In this document: positions 1 through 9,079 of the stretch, in pieces | Position numbering within the stretch: the first letter of the stretch is position 1 | Layout: each line of letters begins with the position of its first letter | Origin: Primorskyibacter marinus | Lineage (GTDB): Bacteria; Pseudomonadota; Alphaproteobacteria; Rhodobacterales; Rhodobacteraceae | NCBI RefSeq assembly: GCF_003313245.1 | Contig: NZ_QJSD01000002.1 | Span: 372,001 to 436,000, forward strand | Length of the DNA: 64,000 bases | Direction: 5' to 3' | Made by a program: the position numbers and the translations under genes | Notes under the pieces: generated by a model | Database searches by the model: none | What the model was told of the DNA's origin: nothing | Seen by the model: the letters and a program-made list of their open reading frames with translations, nothing else

Positions 1-737
1 AAGCGACCGGCCACCTGCCGGACTATACACAGCTTGCGCCCGAGGTGCTGGACCGTGTGGCGCTGGCCTATGTCTGTTCGCCCTCCAATCCGCAGGGGGC
101 TGTGGCGAGCGAGGCCTATTGGCGCGATTTGATCGCGCTGGCTGAAAAGCACGATTTTCGCATCATGGCCGACGAATGCTATTGCGAGATCTACCGCGAT
201 GCGCCGCCTTCCGGTGCGTTGCAGATCGCGCAAGCCATGGGTGCCGATCCGGAGCGCGTGGTGATCTTCCACTCGCTGTCCAAACGATCCAACCTGCCGG
301 GGCTGCGGTCAGGCTTTGTTGCCGGTGGGCCGCAATGCATCGCCCGCATCCGTCAGTTGCGCGCCTATTCCGGGGCACCTTTGCCGCTGCCCATTCAGGC
401 CGCCTCGGCCCGTGTTTGGGCAGATGACGCGCATGTTGTGGAGAACCGGACGCTCTACCAGGAGAAATACGCGCTTGCGGACGAGATCTTTGCGAATGTG
501 CCCGGCTACGCAGGACCGGAGGCAGGGTTCTTTCTGTGGCTGCGTGTCGGCAATGGCGAAGAGGCGGCCCTGAAGGCGTGGACCCAGACCGGCGTCCGGG
601 TTCTGCCGGGTGCCTATCTGGGCCGCGAAGTGGACGGGGTGAACCCCGCACATGAGTTTATCAGGGTCGCCATGGTGGCCCCAAAAGCAGAGATGCAGCG
701 CGGGCTGATCCGGCTCCGTGACTGTCTGTACGATTGA
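1..737 (+). CDS. PLP-dependent class I/II aminotransferase, C-terminal part (5' end outside window)
   Basis: The reading frame is already open at the first base, so the start lies outside the window and about 245 C-terminal residues are visible. The motif SPSNPQG, the DECYCEIY segment (PLP-contacting Asp and Tyr region) and [11 protein letters not shown] with the Schiff-base lysine (codon 282-284) place it in fold-type I aminotransferases. It resembles the DapC/DapL-like group, in which many members are N-succinyl-diaminopimelate or related aminotransferases. The substrate cannot be read from the sequence. It ends on the TGA at 735-737, about 11 bases before the ftsK ATG, so the two genes are probably co-transcribed. 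The GTG at 45 is an internal codon, not a plausible start, because conserved sequence precedes it in frame. Confidence 0.85.
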   Translation, partial: ATGHLPDYTQLAPEVLDRVALAYVCSPSNPQGAVASEAYWRDLIALAEKHDFRIMADECYCEIYRDAPPSGALQIAQAMGADPERVVIFHSLSKRSNLPGLRSGFVAGGPQCIARIRQLRAYSGAPLPLPIQAASARVWADDAHVVENRTLYQEKYALADEIFANVPGYAGPEAGFFLWLRVGNGEEAALKAWTQTGVRVLPGAYLGREVDGVNPAHEFIRVAMVAPKAEMQRGLIRLRDCLYD

Positions 738-748
738 GGCGAGGGAAA

Positions 749-3724
749 ATGGCATATCAGGCACGGGGGCGTGATCCCCTTTTCGACAGCAACATGCAGG
801 CGGCGATCGAAAAGCGCGGAAAAGAACTGATCGGCGTGCTGCTGGTCGTTCTGGGTTGCGCAGCGGCGGCGATGATTGCCAGCTACACGCCGGACGATCC
901 CAGCTGGTTGTCGGCCACGGATGCCCCGGTGCAGAACTGGCTGGGGCGGCTGGGGGCCTCTGTCGCCGCGCCATTGTTCATGATCGTGGGCTGGGGCAGT
1001 TGGGGGCTGGCGCTGGTTCTGGTCACCTGGGGCGTGCGGTTTACGCTGCACAGGGGGGACGAGCGCGTATCGGCCCGCGTGATCTTTGCGCCGATCTGGA
1101 TTGCACTGGCAGCGGTCTATGCCGCTGGTCAGAATATCGGCCCTGAATGGACCCACAGCTTTGGCCTAGGTGGCCTGTTCGGCGACATGATGATGGGCAC
1201 ATTGCTGAACATCCTGCCCGTCGGTGCGACCTTCGGTCTGAAGCTGGTGCAGCTCTTGCTGGGGGTGGGCCTTTTGGCACTGGGTGCCTTCGTGCTGGGC
1301 TTCACCATGCCAGAGCTGCGCAGTATCGGTCGTTTCCTGATAGTGGGAATCGTGATGACCTATGCAACGATCCTGACACTTCTTGGACGTGGGGCCGGTG
1401 CCTCGGTCCGTGCGGCTCAGGCGACACAGACTCGTCTTGCGGAACGTCGTGCCCGGAGCAAGGCAGAGGCTGCCGAGGCCGCTGAATGGGCCTATGCGCA
1501 GACCTCCGTTCCCGCGCCGGATTTCGATCCCGAAGAATCGGCAGAGAAATCCAGCTTCCTCGCGCGGATGCCTGCGCTCATCAAGCGTCCGCTTGACCAG
1601 ATGCCGGAACCCGAACTGATCGAGACTGAATCCGATGCCGATGTGGGCGACGGGCCCAGCGATGACCGGATCAAGGCAAAGATCGCCGATGTCATCAAGG
1701 CGCGCGTGCGCCGAAATCCCGCCATGCAGGTCAAAAGCGCCGCACCGCTGACCAAGGGGCGCGGCCGCGGGCCGGATCCGTTGATCATCACGCCGCGGCC
1801 TGGTCTGCCGCCGGAACCGCCGCTGACCTCCGGCACGCCGCGCCTTCCGGTAGAACCTCCGTTGACCGGCACCGGCGCAGACGCTTCCGGGGCACCAGAG
1901 GCAACCTCCCCTTCCGCTGACATGCCAACCCCGCAGCAAACCGGTCGGATCATCACGCCACGTCGGCGTACAGATATACCCGCTGCGGCCCCCGAGCCGC
2001 AGCCTCTGCCGCAAGAGGATGCAGATTTTGACGAGGCGGAAATGCTGGACGATCACTACCAGTTCGAGCCACCAATGCAGACTCAACCGCTGCCCATTCC
2101 GGATGCAAAGAAAGTCGTGCAACAACCGGTGCGCAAGCCGATGCAGCCCTCGCGCCGCGCAAAGCAAGAGGCGCAACCCAGCCTGAAATTCGAGGACAAT
2201 CCCGAAGAATACGAACTTCCGCCGCTCAACCTGCTGATGAGCCCCGACAAGATCCAGCGTCATGTTCTGGCCGACGAGGCGCTGGAGGAAAATGCCCGGA
2301 TGCTGGAATCCGTGCTCGACGACTATGGCGTGAAGGGCGAAATCGTCTCGGTCCGTCCCGGCCCGGTCGTTACCATGTACGAACTGGAACCGGCCGCGGG
2401 CCTCAAGGCCAGCCGTGTGATCGGGCTGGCAGATGACATTGCGCGCAGCATGTCGGCCCTGTCGGCGCGCGTGTCCACCGTTCCGGGGCGCAGCGTGATC
2501 GGCATCGAATTGCCGAATGAGAACCGCGAGATGGTGTCCTTTCGCGAAATCCTGTCAACGCGCGACTATGGCGATGGCAATCACAAGCTGCCGCTGGCAC
2601 TGGGCAAGGATATCGGCGGCGATCCCGTGGTGGCGAACTTGGCGAAGATGCCTCACTTGCTGATCGCCGGGACCACCGGCTCGGGTAAGTCGGTGGCGAT
2701 CAACACCATGATCCTGTCACTGCTCTACAAGCTGACGCCGGACGAATGCCGCCTGATCATGATTGATCCCAAAATGCTGGAATTGTCGGTCTATGACGGC
2801 ATCCCGCATCTGCTGTCCCCGGTTGTGACCGACCCGAAAAAAGCCGTGGTCGCGCTGAAATGGACCGTCGGCGAGATGGAAGAGCGCTATCGCAAGATGT
2901 CCAAGATGGGCGTGCGCAACATCGACGGCTATAATGGCCGTGTCGCCGAGGCGCTGTCCAAGGGCGAGATGTTTGAACGCACGGTCCAGACAGGCTTTGA
3001 CGATGAAACCGGCGAGCCGATCTTCGAGACGGAAGAGATCGAACCCAAGAAAATGCCCTATATCGTCGTGATCGTCGACGAGATGGCCGACCTGATGATG
3101 GTCGCGGGCAAAGAGATCGAGGCCTGCATTCAGCGTCTGGCACAGATGGCGCGGGCGAGCGGAATTCATCTGATCATGGCCACGCAGCGCCCCTCCGTGG
3201 ACGTCATCACCGGCACGATCAAGGCGAACTTCCCGACGCGGATTTCTTTTCAGGTCACGTCGAAAATCGACAGCCGCACCATTCTGGGCGAGATGGGGGC
3301 CGAGCAGCTTCTGGGTATGGGCGACATGCTTTACATGGCAGGCGGTGCCAGGATCACCCGCTGCCACGGGCCGTTCTGTTCGGATGAAGAGGTCGAGGAA
3401 ATCGTCAATCACCTCAAGGCTTACGGCCCGCCAAGCTATATCGGCGGCGTGGTCGAAGGCCCGGATGATGAGAAGGCCGACAATATCAACGCTGTTCTGG
3501 GGCTCAATACCGGCGGCAACACCGATGGCGAGGACGCGCTATACGATCAGGCCGTGGGTATCGTGGTTCGGGACCGGAAATGTTCAACATCCTACATCCA
3601 GCGGAAACTGGCGATCGGCTATAACAAGGCCGCGCGTCTGGTCGAGCAGATGGAGGATCAGGGTGTCGTGTCTTCGGCCAACCATGTCGGCAAGCGTGAA
3701 ATTCTGGTTCCGGAACAGGGCTGA
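749..3724 (+). CDS. ftsK: DNA translocase FtsK
   Basis: This is a 991-residue septal DNA pump that moves the terminus region and activates XerCD recombination during division. The N-terminus carries about four or five membrane segments (roughly residues 28-212). A proline- and acid-rich linker follows to about residue 470. The RecA-like motor has Walker A GTTGSGKS near residue 643 and Walker [12 protein letters not shown] near residue 775. A C-terminal gamma winged-helix domain (about 927-989, with [20 protein letters not shown]) would read KOPS sites. I chose the ATG at 749, preceded by GAGG/GAGGG at 737-745. A TTG at 734 is in frame but overlaps the upstream stop and has no ribosome-binding site of its own. 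Length and domain order are normal for alphaproteobacterial FtsK. Confidence 0.97.
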   Translation: MAYQARGRDPLFDSNMQAAIEKRGKELIGVLLVVLGCAAAAMIASYTPDDPSWLSATDAPVQNWLGRLGASVAAPLFMIVGWGSWGLALVLVTWGVRFTLHRGDERVSARVIFAPIWIALAAVYAAGQNIGPEWTHSFGLGGLFGDMMMGTLLNILPVGATFGLKLVQLLLGVGLLALGAFVLGFTMPELRSIGRFLIVGIVMTYATILTLLGRGAGASVRAAQATQTRLAERRARSKAEAAEAAEWAYAQTSVPAPDFDPEESAEKSSFLARMPALIKRPLDQMPEPELIETESDADVGDGPSDDRIKAKIADVIKARVRRNPAMQVKSAAPLTKGRGRGPDPLIITPRPGLPPEPPLTSGTPRLPVEPPLTGTGADASGAPEATSPSADMPTPQQTGRIITPRRRTDIPAAAPEPQPLPQEDADFDEAEMLDDHYQFEPPMQTQPLPIPDAKKVVQQPVRKPMQPSRRAKQEAQPSLKFEDNPEEYELPPLNLLMSPDKIQRHVLADEALEENARMLESVLDDYGVKGEIVSVRPGPVVTMYELEPAAGLKASRVIGLADDIARSMSALSARVSTVPGRSVIGIELPNENREMVSFREILSTRDYGDGNHKLPLALGKDIGGDPVVANLAKMPHLLIAGTTGSGKSVAINTMILSLLYKLTPDECRLIMIDPKMLELSVYDGIPHLLSPVVTDPKKAVVALKWTVGEMEERYRKMSKMGVRNIDGYNGRVAEALSKGEMFERTVQTGFDDETGEPIFETEEIEPKKMPYIVVIVDEMADLMMVAGKEIEACIQRLAQMARASGIHLIMATQRPSVDVITGTIKANFPTRISFQVTSKIDSRTILGEMGAEQLLGMGDMLYMAGGARITRCHGPFCSDEEVEEIVNHLKAYGPPSYIGGVVEGPDDEKADNINAVLGLNTGGNTDGEDALYDQAVGIVVRDRKCSTSYIQRKLAIGYNKAARLVEQMEDQGVVSSANHVGKREILVPEQG

Positions 3725-4014
3725 TACGGCTTCGGGCAACAAAAATCATTCGGCACGGCGCAGGGGCTTGGACGTTCCGACACTGCCTTGCCCTGTCGGA
3801 TGAAACCGCGCCTGCCGGGGGCTGAATTATACGATATGCCCCCTCCCCTGCCGGAACCAACTGTCCGCTGACGGCGTTTTGATGCCTGCGGCGTCCGGCT
3901 CCCCTTGATATGCGGCGACGGCGAGGTGATATCTCTGACACACCGGCCGTTATCGCATATCACCGGGTTCGTGCCCTAGATACGCTGTACAGAAACGACG
4001 ATTGAGGACGACAT
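3725..4014. other. Intergenic region ftsK-lolA with one hairpin
   Basis: This 290-base gap shows no convincing ORF. A 6-bp inverted repeat, GGGGGC (3817-3822) with GCCCCC (3838-3843), could form a stem-loop after ftsK, but no T-tract follows. A weak promoter-like pair, TTGATA at 3905-3910 and TGATAT at 3927-3932 (16-base spacer), lies about 80 bases before the lolA start. Both are only suggestive. Confidence 0.35.
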
Positions 4015-4617
4015 ATGACCTTTCTTCGCACCTTGGCCGCGGCCAGTGCCGTTGCCTTTCTGGCGATGCCCGCAGCGGCGGAAAAGCTATCTCTGAATGC
4101 GATTTCCAATTACCTGAATGGTCTGACATCGGCCAAGGGGGCGTTCACCCAGATCAACGATGACGGTACGATCTCGACCGGTACGATCTATATCAAGCGG
4201 CCCGGAAAGGTGCGATTTGAATACAATCCGCCCGAACAGGCGCTGGTTTTGGCCTATGCCGGCGAGGTGGCGATTTTCGACAAAAAGACGGGCCAGGGGC
4301 CTGACCGCTACCCGCTGGCCCGCACCCCGCTCAGCATCATTCTGGATCGCAATGTCAATCTGGCACGCGCCAATATGGTGACGGGGCAGGGCTATGACGG
4401 CACTGCCACTACGGTGACAGCGCAGGATCCCGACCATCCAGAATACGGAAACATTCAGTTGAAATTCACCGGCCCCCCGGTGCAACTGCGTCAGTGGATC
4501 ATCCGCGATGACAGCGGCAGCACCACGACGGTTGTTCTGGGAGATCTTGAAGAAGCCTCGGACCTGTCCAACCGGATCTTCGACATCAACGCCGAAGTCG
4601 CCAAGATGAGCCGCTAG
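4015..4617 (+). CDS. lolA: Outer-membrane lipoprotein carrier protein LolA
   Basis: This 200-residue periplasmic chaperone should take lipoproteins released by LolCDE and pass them to the outer membrane. A signal peptide covers about residues 1-22 (MTFLRTLAAASAVAFLAMP, then AAAE). The mature part has the LolA fold sequence features: LNGLTSAKGAFTQ, the GTIYIKRPGKVRFEYNPP strand pair, and a C-terminal region with RQWIIRDDSGSTTTVVL. It follows ftsK on the same strand after 290 bases, an arrangement I know from related genomes, and probably has its own promoter. A GC-rich hairpin follows the stop. Confidence 0.93.
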   Translation: MTFLRTLAAASAVAFLAMPAAAEKLSLNAISNYLNGLTSAKGAFTQINDDGTISTGTIYIKRPGKVRFEYNPPEQALVLAYAGEVAIFDKKTGQGPDRYPLARTPLSIILDRNVNLARANMVTGQGYDGTATTVTAQDPDHPEYGNIQLKFTGPPVQLRQWIIRDDSGSTTTVVLGDLEEASDLSNRIFDINAEVAKMSR

Positions 4618-4622
4618 GACAA

Positions 4623-4648
4623 TCCCGCGGCACCGATCCGCCGCGGGA
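4623..4648. terminator. Perfect 9-bp hairpin between convergent lolA and lytic transglycosylase genes
   Basis: TCCCGCGGC (4623-4631) pairs with GCCGCGGGA (4640-4648) around an 8-base loop, six bases after the lolA stop. A second GC-rich stem (4650-4660 with 4665-4677, one bulge) overlaps the end of the convergent gene. There is no T-tract, so intrinsic termination is uncertain. It may instead block read-through or protect 3' ends. Confidence 0.45.
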
Positions 4649-4660
4649 AGCCGCCGCCCG

Positions 4661-5248
4661 TCAGCGGGCGGCGCGGCAGTTGACCAGTTGCGCCTGATAG
4701 GTGTTCGAACGGCTGCCAACCTCGCTTGCGACCCGCACCAGCCACGCCTTGGAATTATAGCTGCCACGGGCAAAGCCGGTATGGCCTTCGTGATAGGCAA
4801 GATACTGGTTGCGCGCGTCCCAAAGCTGCACCCCATTCCGAGACCGGGTCTGGTTCATGTACCAACCCATGAAATCGGTGGCATCGCGGATATTGTCCCG
4901 CTTGGCGCTCATTTTGCCGTTGGCGCGACGATATTCATCCCAGGTCGCATCAAGTGCCTGTGAATACCCGTAGGCAGAACTTTGCCGGCCAATGGGAATC
5001 ACCCCCAGCGAATAGCGCAGCGGGGTGCGGGCGTTGCCGACAAATTTGCTTTCCTGGTAGATTGTGGCCATCTGGACATGGACCGGAACACCCCAACGGC
5101 GTTCAGCGGCACGCATGGCGCGAATATATTTTGGGCGCTGGGTGAGGATTGAACAGGCGTTGTCCAGATCACGGGGCGCGGTATAGTTGCCGCCGCCGCA
5201 GGACGCGACCAAAATCAGTATCACCATCGCGCGAAGAGTTCTGCTCAT
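4661..5248 (-). CDS. Putative lipoprotein lytic transglycosylase (SLT-like)
   Basis: This 195-residue exported protein has a lipobox (VASC, residues 14-17), so it should be lipidated at Cys17 and membrane anchored. The body resembles the soluble-lytic-transglycosylase lysozyme-like fold: MATIYQESKF contains a candidate catalytic Glu66, followed by AYGYSQALDATWDEY and YLAYHEGHTGFARG, the usual order of SLT motifs. Expected activity is non-hydrolytic cleavage of peptidoglycan. The gene stands alone on the minus strand, convergent with lolA. The family is clear from motifs, but the substrate and a specific gene name are not. Confidence 0.82.
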   Translation of the reverse strand: MSRTLRAMVILILVASCGGGNYTAPRDLDNACSILTQRPKYIRAMRAAERRWGVPVHVQMATIYQESKFVGNARTPLRYSLGVIPIGRQSSAYGYSQALDATWDEYRRANGKMSAKRDNIRDATDFMGWYMNQTRSRNGVQLWDARNQYLAYHEGHTGFARGSYNSKAWLVRVASEVGSRSNTYQAQLVNCRAAR

Positions 5249-5500
5249 CTGCCTCTCGCTTTTTTGTAGTATTTTGAGGGCATGTTAGCTGATCCGGGCG
5301 TCTGAGGAAATCACAATCCCGTCGGTCGTGCCGGGCAGATCAAAATTGTCGCCGCGCAAGCTTTGTCGCCAGAAGGGCGATTTTGACACAAACGTGACTG
5401 TAATGGAAAGGTTCACAGTCTGTTTCTATTGGATTCTCGGCCGATATTGGACATTGGGGGGGTGAACAGGGTAAGACTATCTTAAGGAAAACAGGGTTCC

Positions 5501-5827
5501 ATGCATACGCAACGCGCCAAATACCATCTCGGGCAGGTCGTCCGTCATCGGAAGCATCCGTTTCGCGGTGTGGTTTTTGACGTCGATCCAGAGTTTTCCA
5601 ATACCGAGGAATGGTATGAAGCCATCCCCGAAGACAGCCGCCCTGTAAAGGATCAGCCGTTTTATCACCTGTTGGCTGAAAACGATCAAAGTTTCTATGT
5701 GGCCTATGTGTCAGAGCAGAACCTTGTCGCGGATTATTCCGGTGACCCGGTCGATCACCCCGATATTTCCGATCTGTTCGGCGCTTTTCAGAACGGCAGC
5801 TACGAGCTTCATTTTCAGATGAACTGA
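5501..5827 (+). CDS. hspQ: Heat shock protein HspQ (YccV family)
   Basis: This 108-residue protein matches the HspQ/YccV hemimethylated-DNA-binding-like family. The diagnostic block runs from KYHLGQVVRHRKHPFRGVVF through the WYEAIPEDSRP segment to PFYHLLAE and YVAYVSEQNLV. In enterobacteria HspQ is a heat-inducible factor that stimulates Lon and promotes turnover of damaged proteins. The same role here is inferred. The ATG at 5501 has CAGGG five bases upstream. I could not identify a convincing RpoH promoter in the 252-base upstream gap. Confidence 0.93.
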   Translation: MHTQRAKYHLGQVVRHRKHPFRGVVFDVDPEFSNTEEWYEAIPEDSRPVKDQPFYHLLAENDQSFYVAYVSEQNLVADYSGDPVDHPDISDLFGAFQNGSYELHFQMN

Positions 5828-6246
5828 GGCAGGTGTCAGCCGAGTGCGTTTAGGTGTCTGAGCGTTCGGCGAGACGAGATCACCCCGGTCACTCGACACG
5901 CCCCGCGATTGGCCTTGCGGTTCGTCATTGATTTTATGCGTTCCCCCCGCGCTTTACAGGGGGCACGGCCGTTGCCTGCCGGGGTCTTACCGTCGATTTC
6001 GGAAAGTACCTTGACGTCACGCACTGGTGGGGGCTGTAAACGCGTGACGCCAAGGGAAGCTATTTGCAGCTACCCTTTTGTTTTGTCCAATATTCCTGAC
6101 CGAAATACGGAGCAAATCAGGCCTCTTTGGGGCATGATCCGTTTTGCTTCGCGTCAATGGTAATGGCCGGGTGCAGTCCAGGATGACCGGCACCGAACCG
6201 GATGCGCCGTGCCGTGACGGCATGTAGATCGGTGCGCTGACGATCT
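5828..6246. other. 419-base gap without a protein gene; several hairpins
   Basis: No reading frame here has a ribosome-binding site or recognisable protein. Structure seen on the plus strand: CCCCC (5944-5948) with GGGGG (5959-5963); an exact 8-bp pair CGTCACGC (6015-6022) with GCGTGACG (6042-6049); and a hairpin followed by T-rich sequence at 6054-6084. The gap may contain the long 3' end of the hspQ transcript or a separate small RNA. I found none of the conserved blocks of tmRNA, RNase P RNA or SRP RNA. Confidence 0.5.
6054..6084 (+). terminator. Hairpin with T-rich tail, probable intrinsic terminator
   Basis: GGGAAGCT (6054-6061 region) pairs with AGCTACCC (6068-6075), with one A-A mismatch in the stem and a short ATTTGC loop. 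TTTTGTTTT follows directly at 6076-6084. The T-tract is on the plus-strand side, so it would stop plus-strand transcription. The only annotated plus gene upstream is hspQ, whose stop lies about 230 bases away, which leaves room for an unannotated RNA. Confidence 0.6.
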
Positions 6247-6696
6247 TCATCTGGCCGGATGTCTGGAAAAGCGCAGCACCAATTCGTTCCAGTTCTCCCG
6301 GTGACTATATGTGGCATCAATAATCAGGGAACGGATCAGAAACCAGCCAAAACCACCCTCGGGCAGATTGGCGATTTCATTCCCGATCGTGGCAGGTTTG
6401 CCTGCGGGCAGGCGCAACCCCGGCATCGGGGTTCCATCGTGACGGATGCTGATGCGAAAACTGTCCTCCAGCAACATGATGGATAGCAGAATTTGCCCGT
6501 TTTCCCTGTCTCGAAAAGAATGTTCAACGACGTTGTTCAACGCTTCTGCCATTGCCAGTTCAATATTGTTGGTGGCGGTCGGATTTTGTCCGGCATCGGC
6601 GACGGCCTGCGCGATACGCCCCAATGTCTTGCGCACGGCATCGGACGTACTTTGAAACGACAGGCTCAATAAGGATCGCGGGATCGAGTCGCACAT
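6247..6696 (-). CDS. RsbW-type ATP-binding anti-sigma factor/serine kinase
   Basis: This GHKL-fold protein of about 149 residues belongs to the RsbW/SpoIIAB group. Visible ATP-site boxes are the N box ELAMAEALNNVVEH, the G1-type HDGTPMPGL and the G2-type GGFGWFLIRSL. Such proteins phosphorylate a partner STAS protein and sequester a sigma factor or other target. I chose the ATG at 6696, preceded by GGAAG. Longer starts (ATG 6765/6762, TTG 6777) would overlap the upstream STAS gene and lack a ribosome-binding site. It follows that gene by 40 bases and is surely its partner. No sigma factor or PP2C phosphatase lies nearby, so the target is unknown. Confidence 0.82.
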   Translation of the reverse strand: MCDSIPRSLLSLSFQSTSDAVRKTLGRIAQAVADAGQNPTATNNIELAMAEALNNVVEHSFRDRENGQILLSIMLLEDSFRISIRHDGTPMPGLRLPAGKPATIGNEIANLPEGGFGWFLIRSLIIDATYSHRENWNELVLRFSRHPAR

Positions 6697-6736
6697 CTTC
6701 GTCACTGCTTCCAATGCGTTGAAACTGCGGTGGCGT

Positions 6737-7075
6737 TCAGCTGTTACTTTGGGCCACGGCATCATCGACGGAGTCAAAAATGCCGAAGATTGTATCCATC
6801 CGGGTCAACCGAAAAACCTTGTCGACATTCGGCGTCAGGGCACACAGGTCCAGAGTGCGGCCGTCTTCTAGCTGTTTCATTGCGGCAACAATTGCGCCAA
6901 GCCCGCTTGAATCGATGAAATCCACATTGCGCAGGTTCAGGACAATGCGTGCGGGGCCGCCATCACTGACCTCTCGCATCCGGTCCTTGAACTGGATCGC
7001 CACGGCGGCATCAATGCGGGCTTCTTCTACGGTGATGATCTGCGTGGCACCAACACTGCTGCTTGACAGGTTCAT
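6737..7075 (-). CDS. STAS-domain anti-anti-sigma factor (RsbV/SpoIIAA type)
   Basis: This 112-residue single STAS domain has the hallmark FIDSSGLGAI (residues 53-62). The first serine (Ser56) matches the phosphorylated position of RsbV. In its unphosphorylated form it should bind the RsbW-type kinase encoded just downstream and free that protein's target. The ATG at 7075 has AGGAAG seven to eight bases upstream. The gene is divergent from the thiolase at 7174, with about 98 bases between the two starts. Confidence 0.88.
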   Translation of the reverse strand: MNLSSSSVGATQIITVEEARIDAAVAIQFKDRMREVSDGGPARIVLNLRNVDFIDSSGLGAIVAAMKQLEDGRTLDLCALTPNVDKVFRLTRMDTIFGIFDSVDDAVAQSNS

Positions 7076-7173
7076 GTCGTGTCTTCCTGCTTTGTTCCTT
7101 GTCAGGTGACACTAGATTCCATTCCTTACTATTCTGTATGCAGGTGTCAGTCACATCATTCATGGAGGATCGC

Positions 7174-8346
7174 ATGCACGAAGTCGTCATTACGGGTGCC
7201 GCCCGCACGGCCATGGGCGGGTTTCAGGGCGCGTTTTCCGCCGTCAGCGCCGCTGACCTTGGTGGGGCTGCGCTGCGCGCCGCTTTGGGACAGTCCGGCG
7301 CAAGCACGGTGGACGAGATCCTCATGGGATGTGTGCTGCCCGCAGGGCAGGGGCAGGCCCCGGCGCGGCAGGCAGGGTTCGCGGCGGGTCTGGGCGAAGA
7401 GGTGCCTGCGACGACACTCAACAAGATGTGTGGCTCTGGCATGAAGGCGGCGATGCTGTGCTTTGACCAGATTGCCCTGGGGCAGTCGCAGGTCATGGCC
7501 GCCGGCGGGATGGAAAGCATGACGAACGCGCCCTACCTGCTGCCCAAGATGCGCGATGGGGCGCGGATCGGGCATCAGCAGGTCGTGGATCACATGTTTC
7601 TTGACGGGCTGGAAGACGCCTATGACAAGGGCCGCCTGATGGGCACGTTTGCCGAGGATTGCGCCGAGGCGTTTCAGTTCACCCGCGAGGGGCAGGATCA
7701 ATACGCGCTGGCCTCTTTGTCGAACGCCTTGGATGCCGAACGCAGCGGGGCGTTCGACAAAGAGATCACGCCGGTCACGGTCCATGCCCGCACCGGTGAA
7801 GAGGTCATCACCAAGGACGAACAACCCGGCAAGGCCCGGCCTGAGAAGATCCCGCAACTGAAACCTGCCTTTCGCAAGGATGGCACGGTGACGGCGGCAA
7901 ATTCCTCGTCAATTTCGGATGGGGCGGCGGCGCTGATTCTGGCGGACAGGGCCACGGCAGAGGCGCAGGATATGCCGATCCGCGCGCGCATCCTTGGCCA
8001 TGCCAGTCATGCTCAGGCACCGGCCCTGTTCCCCACGGCCCCGGTGCCTGCCGCGAAGAAACTGATGGAGCGCTTGGGCTGGCGGGTGTCGGATGTAGAC
8101 CTGTGGGAGGTGAACGAGGCGTTTGCCGTTGTTCCGATGGCCTTCATGCATGAATTGGGCTTGCCGCGCGATATTGTGAACGTCAACGGGGGGGCGTGCG
8201 CGTTGGGCCATCCGATCGGTGCCAGCGGAGCGCGGATCATGGTGACGCTGCTCAACGCACTGGAGACACGCGGTCTGAAGCGCGGCATCGCGGCGATTTG
8301 TATCGGGGGTGGCGAGGGCACGGCGATTGCCATCGAGCGTCCATAG
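7174..8346 (+). CDS. Acetyl-CoA acetyltransferase (thiolase family)
   Basis: This 390-residue thiolase should condense two acetyl-CoA to acetoacetyl-CoA or perform the reverse or beta-ketoacyl thiolysis. The catalytic set is complete: nucleophile Cys86 in NKMCGSGMKA, His346 in ALGHPIGASGARI and Cys376 in CIGGGEGTA. Length fits biosynthetic/AtoB-type thiolases. The ATG at 7174 has GGAGG at 7164-7168, five bases away. In-frame codons further upstream encode nothing thiolase-like and are excluded. It stands alone, facing the two-component genes tail to tail. Substrate chain length cannot be told from sequence. Confidence 0.93.
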   Translation: MHEVVITGAARTAMGGFQGAFSAVSAADLGGAALRAALGQSGASTVDEILMGCVLPAGQGQAPARQAGFAAGLGEEVPATTLNKMCGSGMKAAMLCFDQIALGQSQVMAAGGMESMTNAPYLLPKMRDGARIGHQQVVDHMFLDGLEDAYDKGRLMGTFAEDCAEAFQFTREGQDQYALASLSNALDAERSGAFDKEITPVTVHARTGEEVITKDEQPGKARPEKIPQLKPAFRKDGTVTAANSSSISDGAAALILADRATAEAQDMPIRARILGHASHAQAPALFPTAPVPAAKKLMERLGWRVSDVDLWEVNEAFAVVPMAFMHELGLPRDIVNVNGGACALGHPIGASGARIMVTLLNALETRGLKRGIAAICIGGGEGTAIAIERP

Positions 8347-8374
8347 CGGCGCTGCTTTCATCCTGCGCCAGATT

Positions 8375-9079
8375 TCAGCCCTGACGCCAGACAACATCCC
8401 CCAGAAAGATGTAGCCCGCGCCGTAGATCGTCTTGATCAGGCGCGGGTTCCTGGGGTCTTCGCGCAGCTTGGTGCGCAGACGGGAGATGCGGACATCCAT
8501 CGCCCGGTCAAAACTTTCGCCAGCCGCGCCGCCAAGGCTTTCCTGCATATGGGTGCGGGTGATCAAACGGTTGGGGCTGTCCAGAAACAGCCGCAGAACC
8601 TCTCCTTCGGCATGGGAAAACGGCGTCTCGGTGCCGCTGGCATCCTCCAGTACATACCGGTCGAAATGGGCGGTCCAGCCGCTGAACCCGGCGGTATTGG
8701 CCGAGGTGCGGGCAGGTTTCGCGCCGCGCAGCCGGGCACGGATCCGCGCCACGACCTCTGCCGGATCGAATGGCTTGATGATGTAGTCGTCAGCCCCCAG
8801 TTCCAGCCCGGTGACCCGGTCCTGAACCTGCGCGCGCCCCGAGATGATGATCACGATCGCCCCACGTTCCAGCGCCAGCCGGTGCACAAGGCCCAGCCCG
8901 TCACGATCCGGCAACCCCAGATCAACAAGGCAGACATCGGGTGTGCAACGTTGCAAGGCAGCCTCGAATTCTGTCGCGCGGCCAAAGCTCAGGGTGCGGA
9001 ACCCGGCCTCTTCCAATGCATCCGCAAGCATCTGGCGGATCGCCGGTTCGTCGTCGAGGATGGAAACAAGCGCCGTCAT
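8375..9079 (-). CDS. OmpR/PhoB-family response regulator
   Basis: This 234-residue two-domain regulator has a receiver domain with an acidic pocket (LDDE at 8-11), phospho-acceptor Asp53 in LVDLGLPDRDG and Lys102 in IIKPFDP. A C-terminal winged helix covers about 135-228 and ends in the typical RTKLREDP and KTIYGAGYIF. It should bind DNA as a phosphorylated dimer. Its ATG overlaps the kinase stop as ATGA (9076-9079), so the pair is translationally coupled and very probably one signalling system. Targets may include the divergent transport cluster starting at 11162 or the convergent thiolase. That is inference from position only. Confidence 0.93.
   Translation of the reverse strand: MTALVSILDDEPAIRQMLADALEEAGFRTLSFGRATEFEAALQRCTPDVCLVDLGLPDRDGLGLVHRLALERGAIVIIISGRAQVQDRVTGLELGADDYIIKPFDPAEVVARIRARLRGAKPARTSANTAGFSGWTAHFDRYVLEDASGTETPFSHAEGEVLRLFLDSPNRLITRTHMQESLGGAAGESFDRAMDVRISRLRTKLREDPRNPRLIKTIYGAGYIFLGDVVWRQG

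Noticed and set aside
5250-5285. A fourth copy of the hairpin element at the lytic transglycosylase start
   Set aside because: It shares only AGTATTTT with the tail. There is no hairpin on the expected side.
5828-6246. tmRNA, RNase P RNA or SRP RNA in the structured gap
   Set aside because: None of their conserved sequence blocks was found.
6017-6250. A 77-codon minus-strand frame downstream of the RsbW-type gene
   Set aside because: No ribosome-binding site, no conserved pattern, and it covers the hairpins and terminator.
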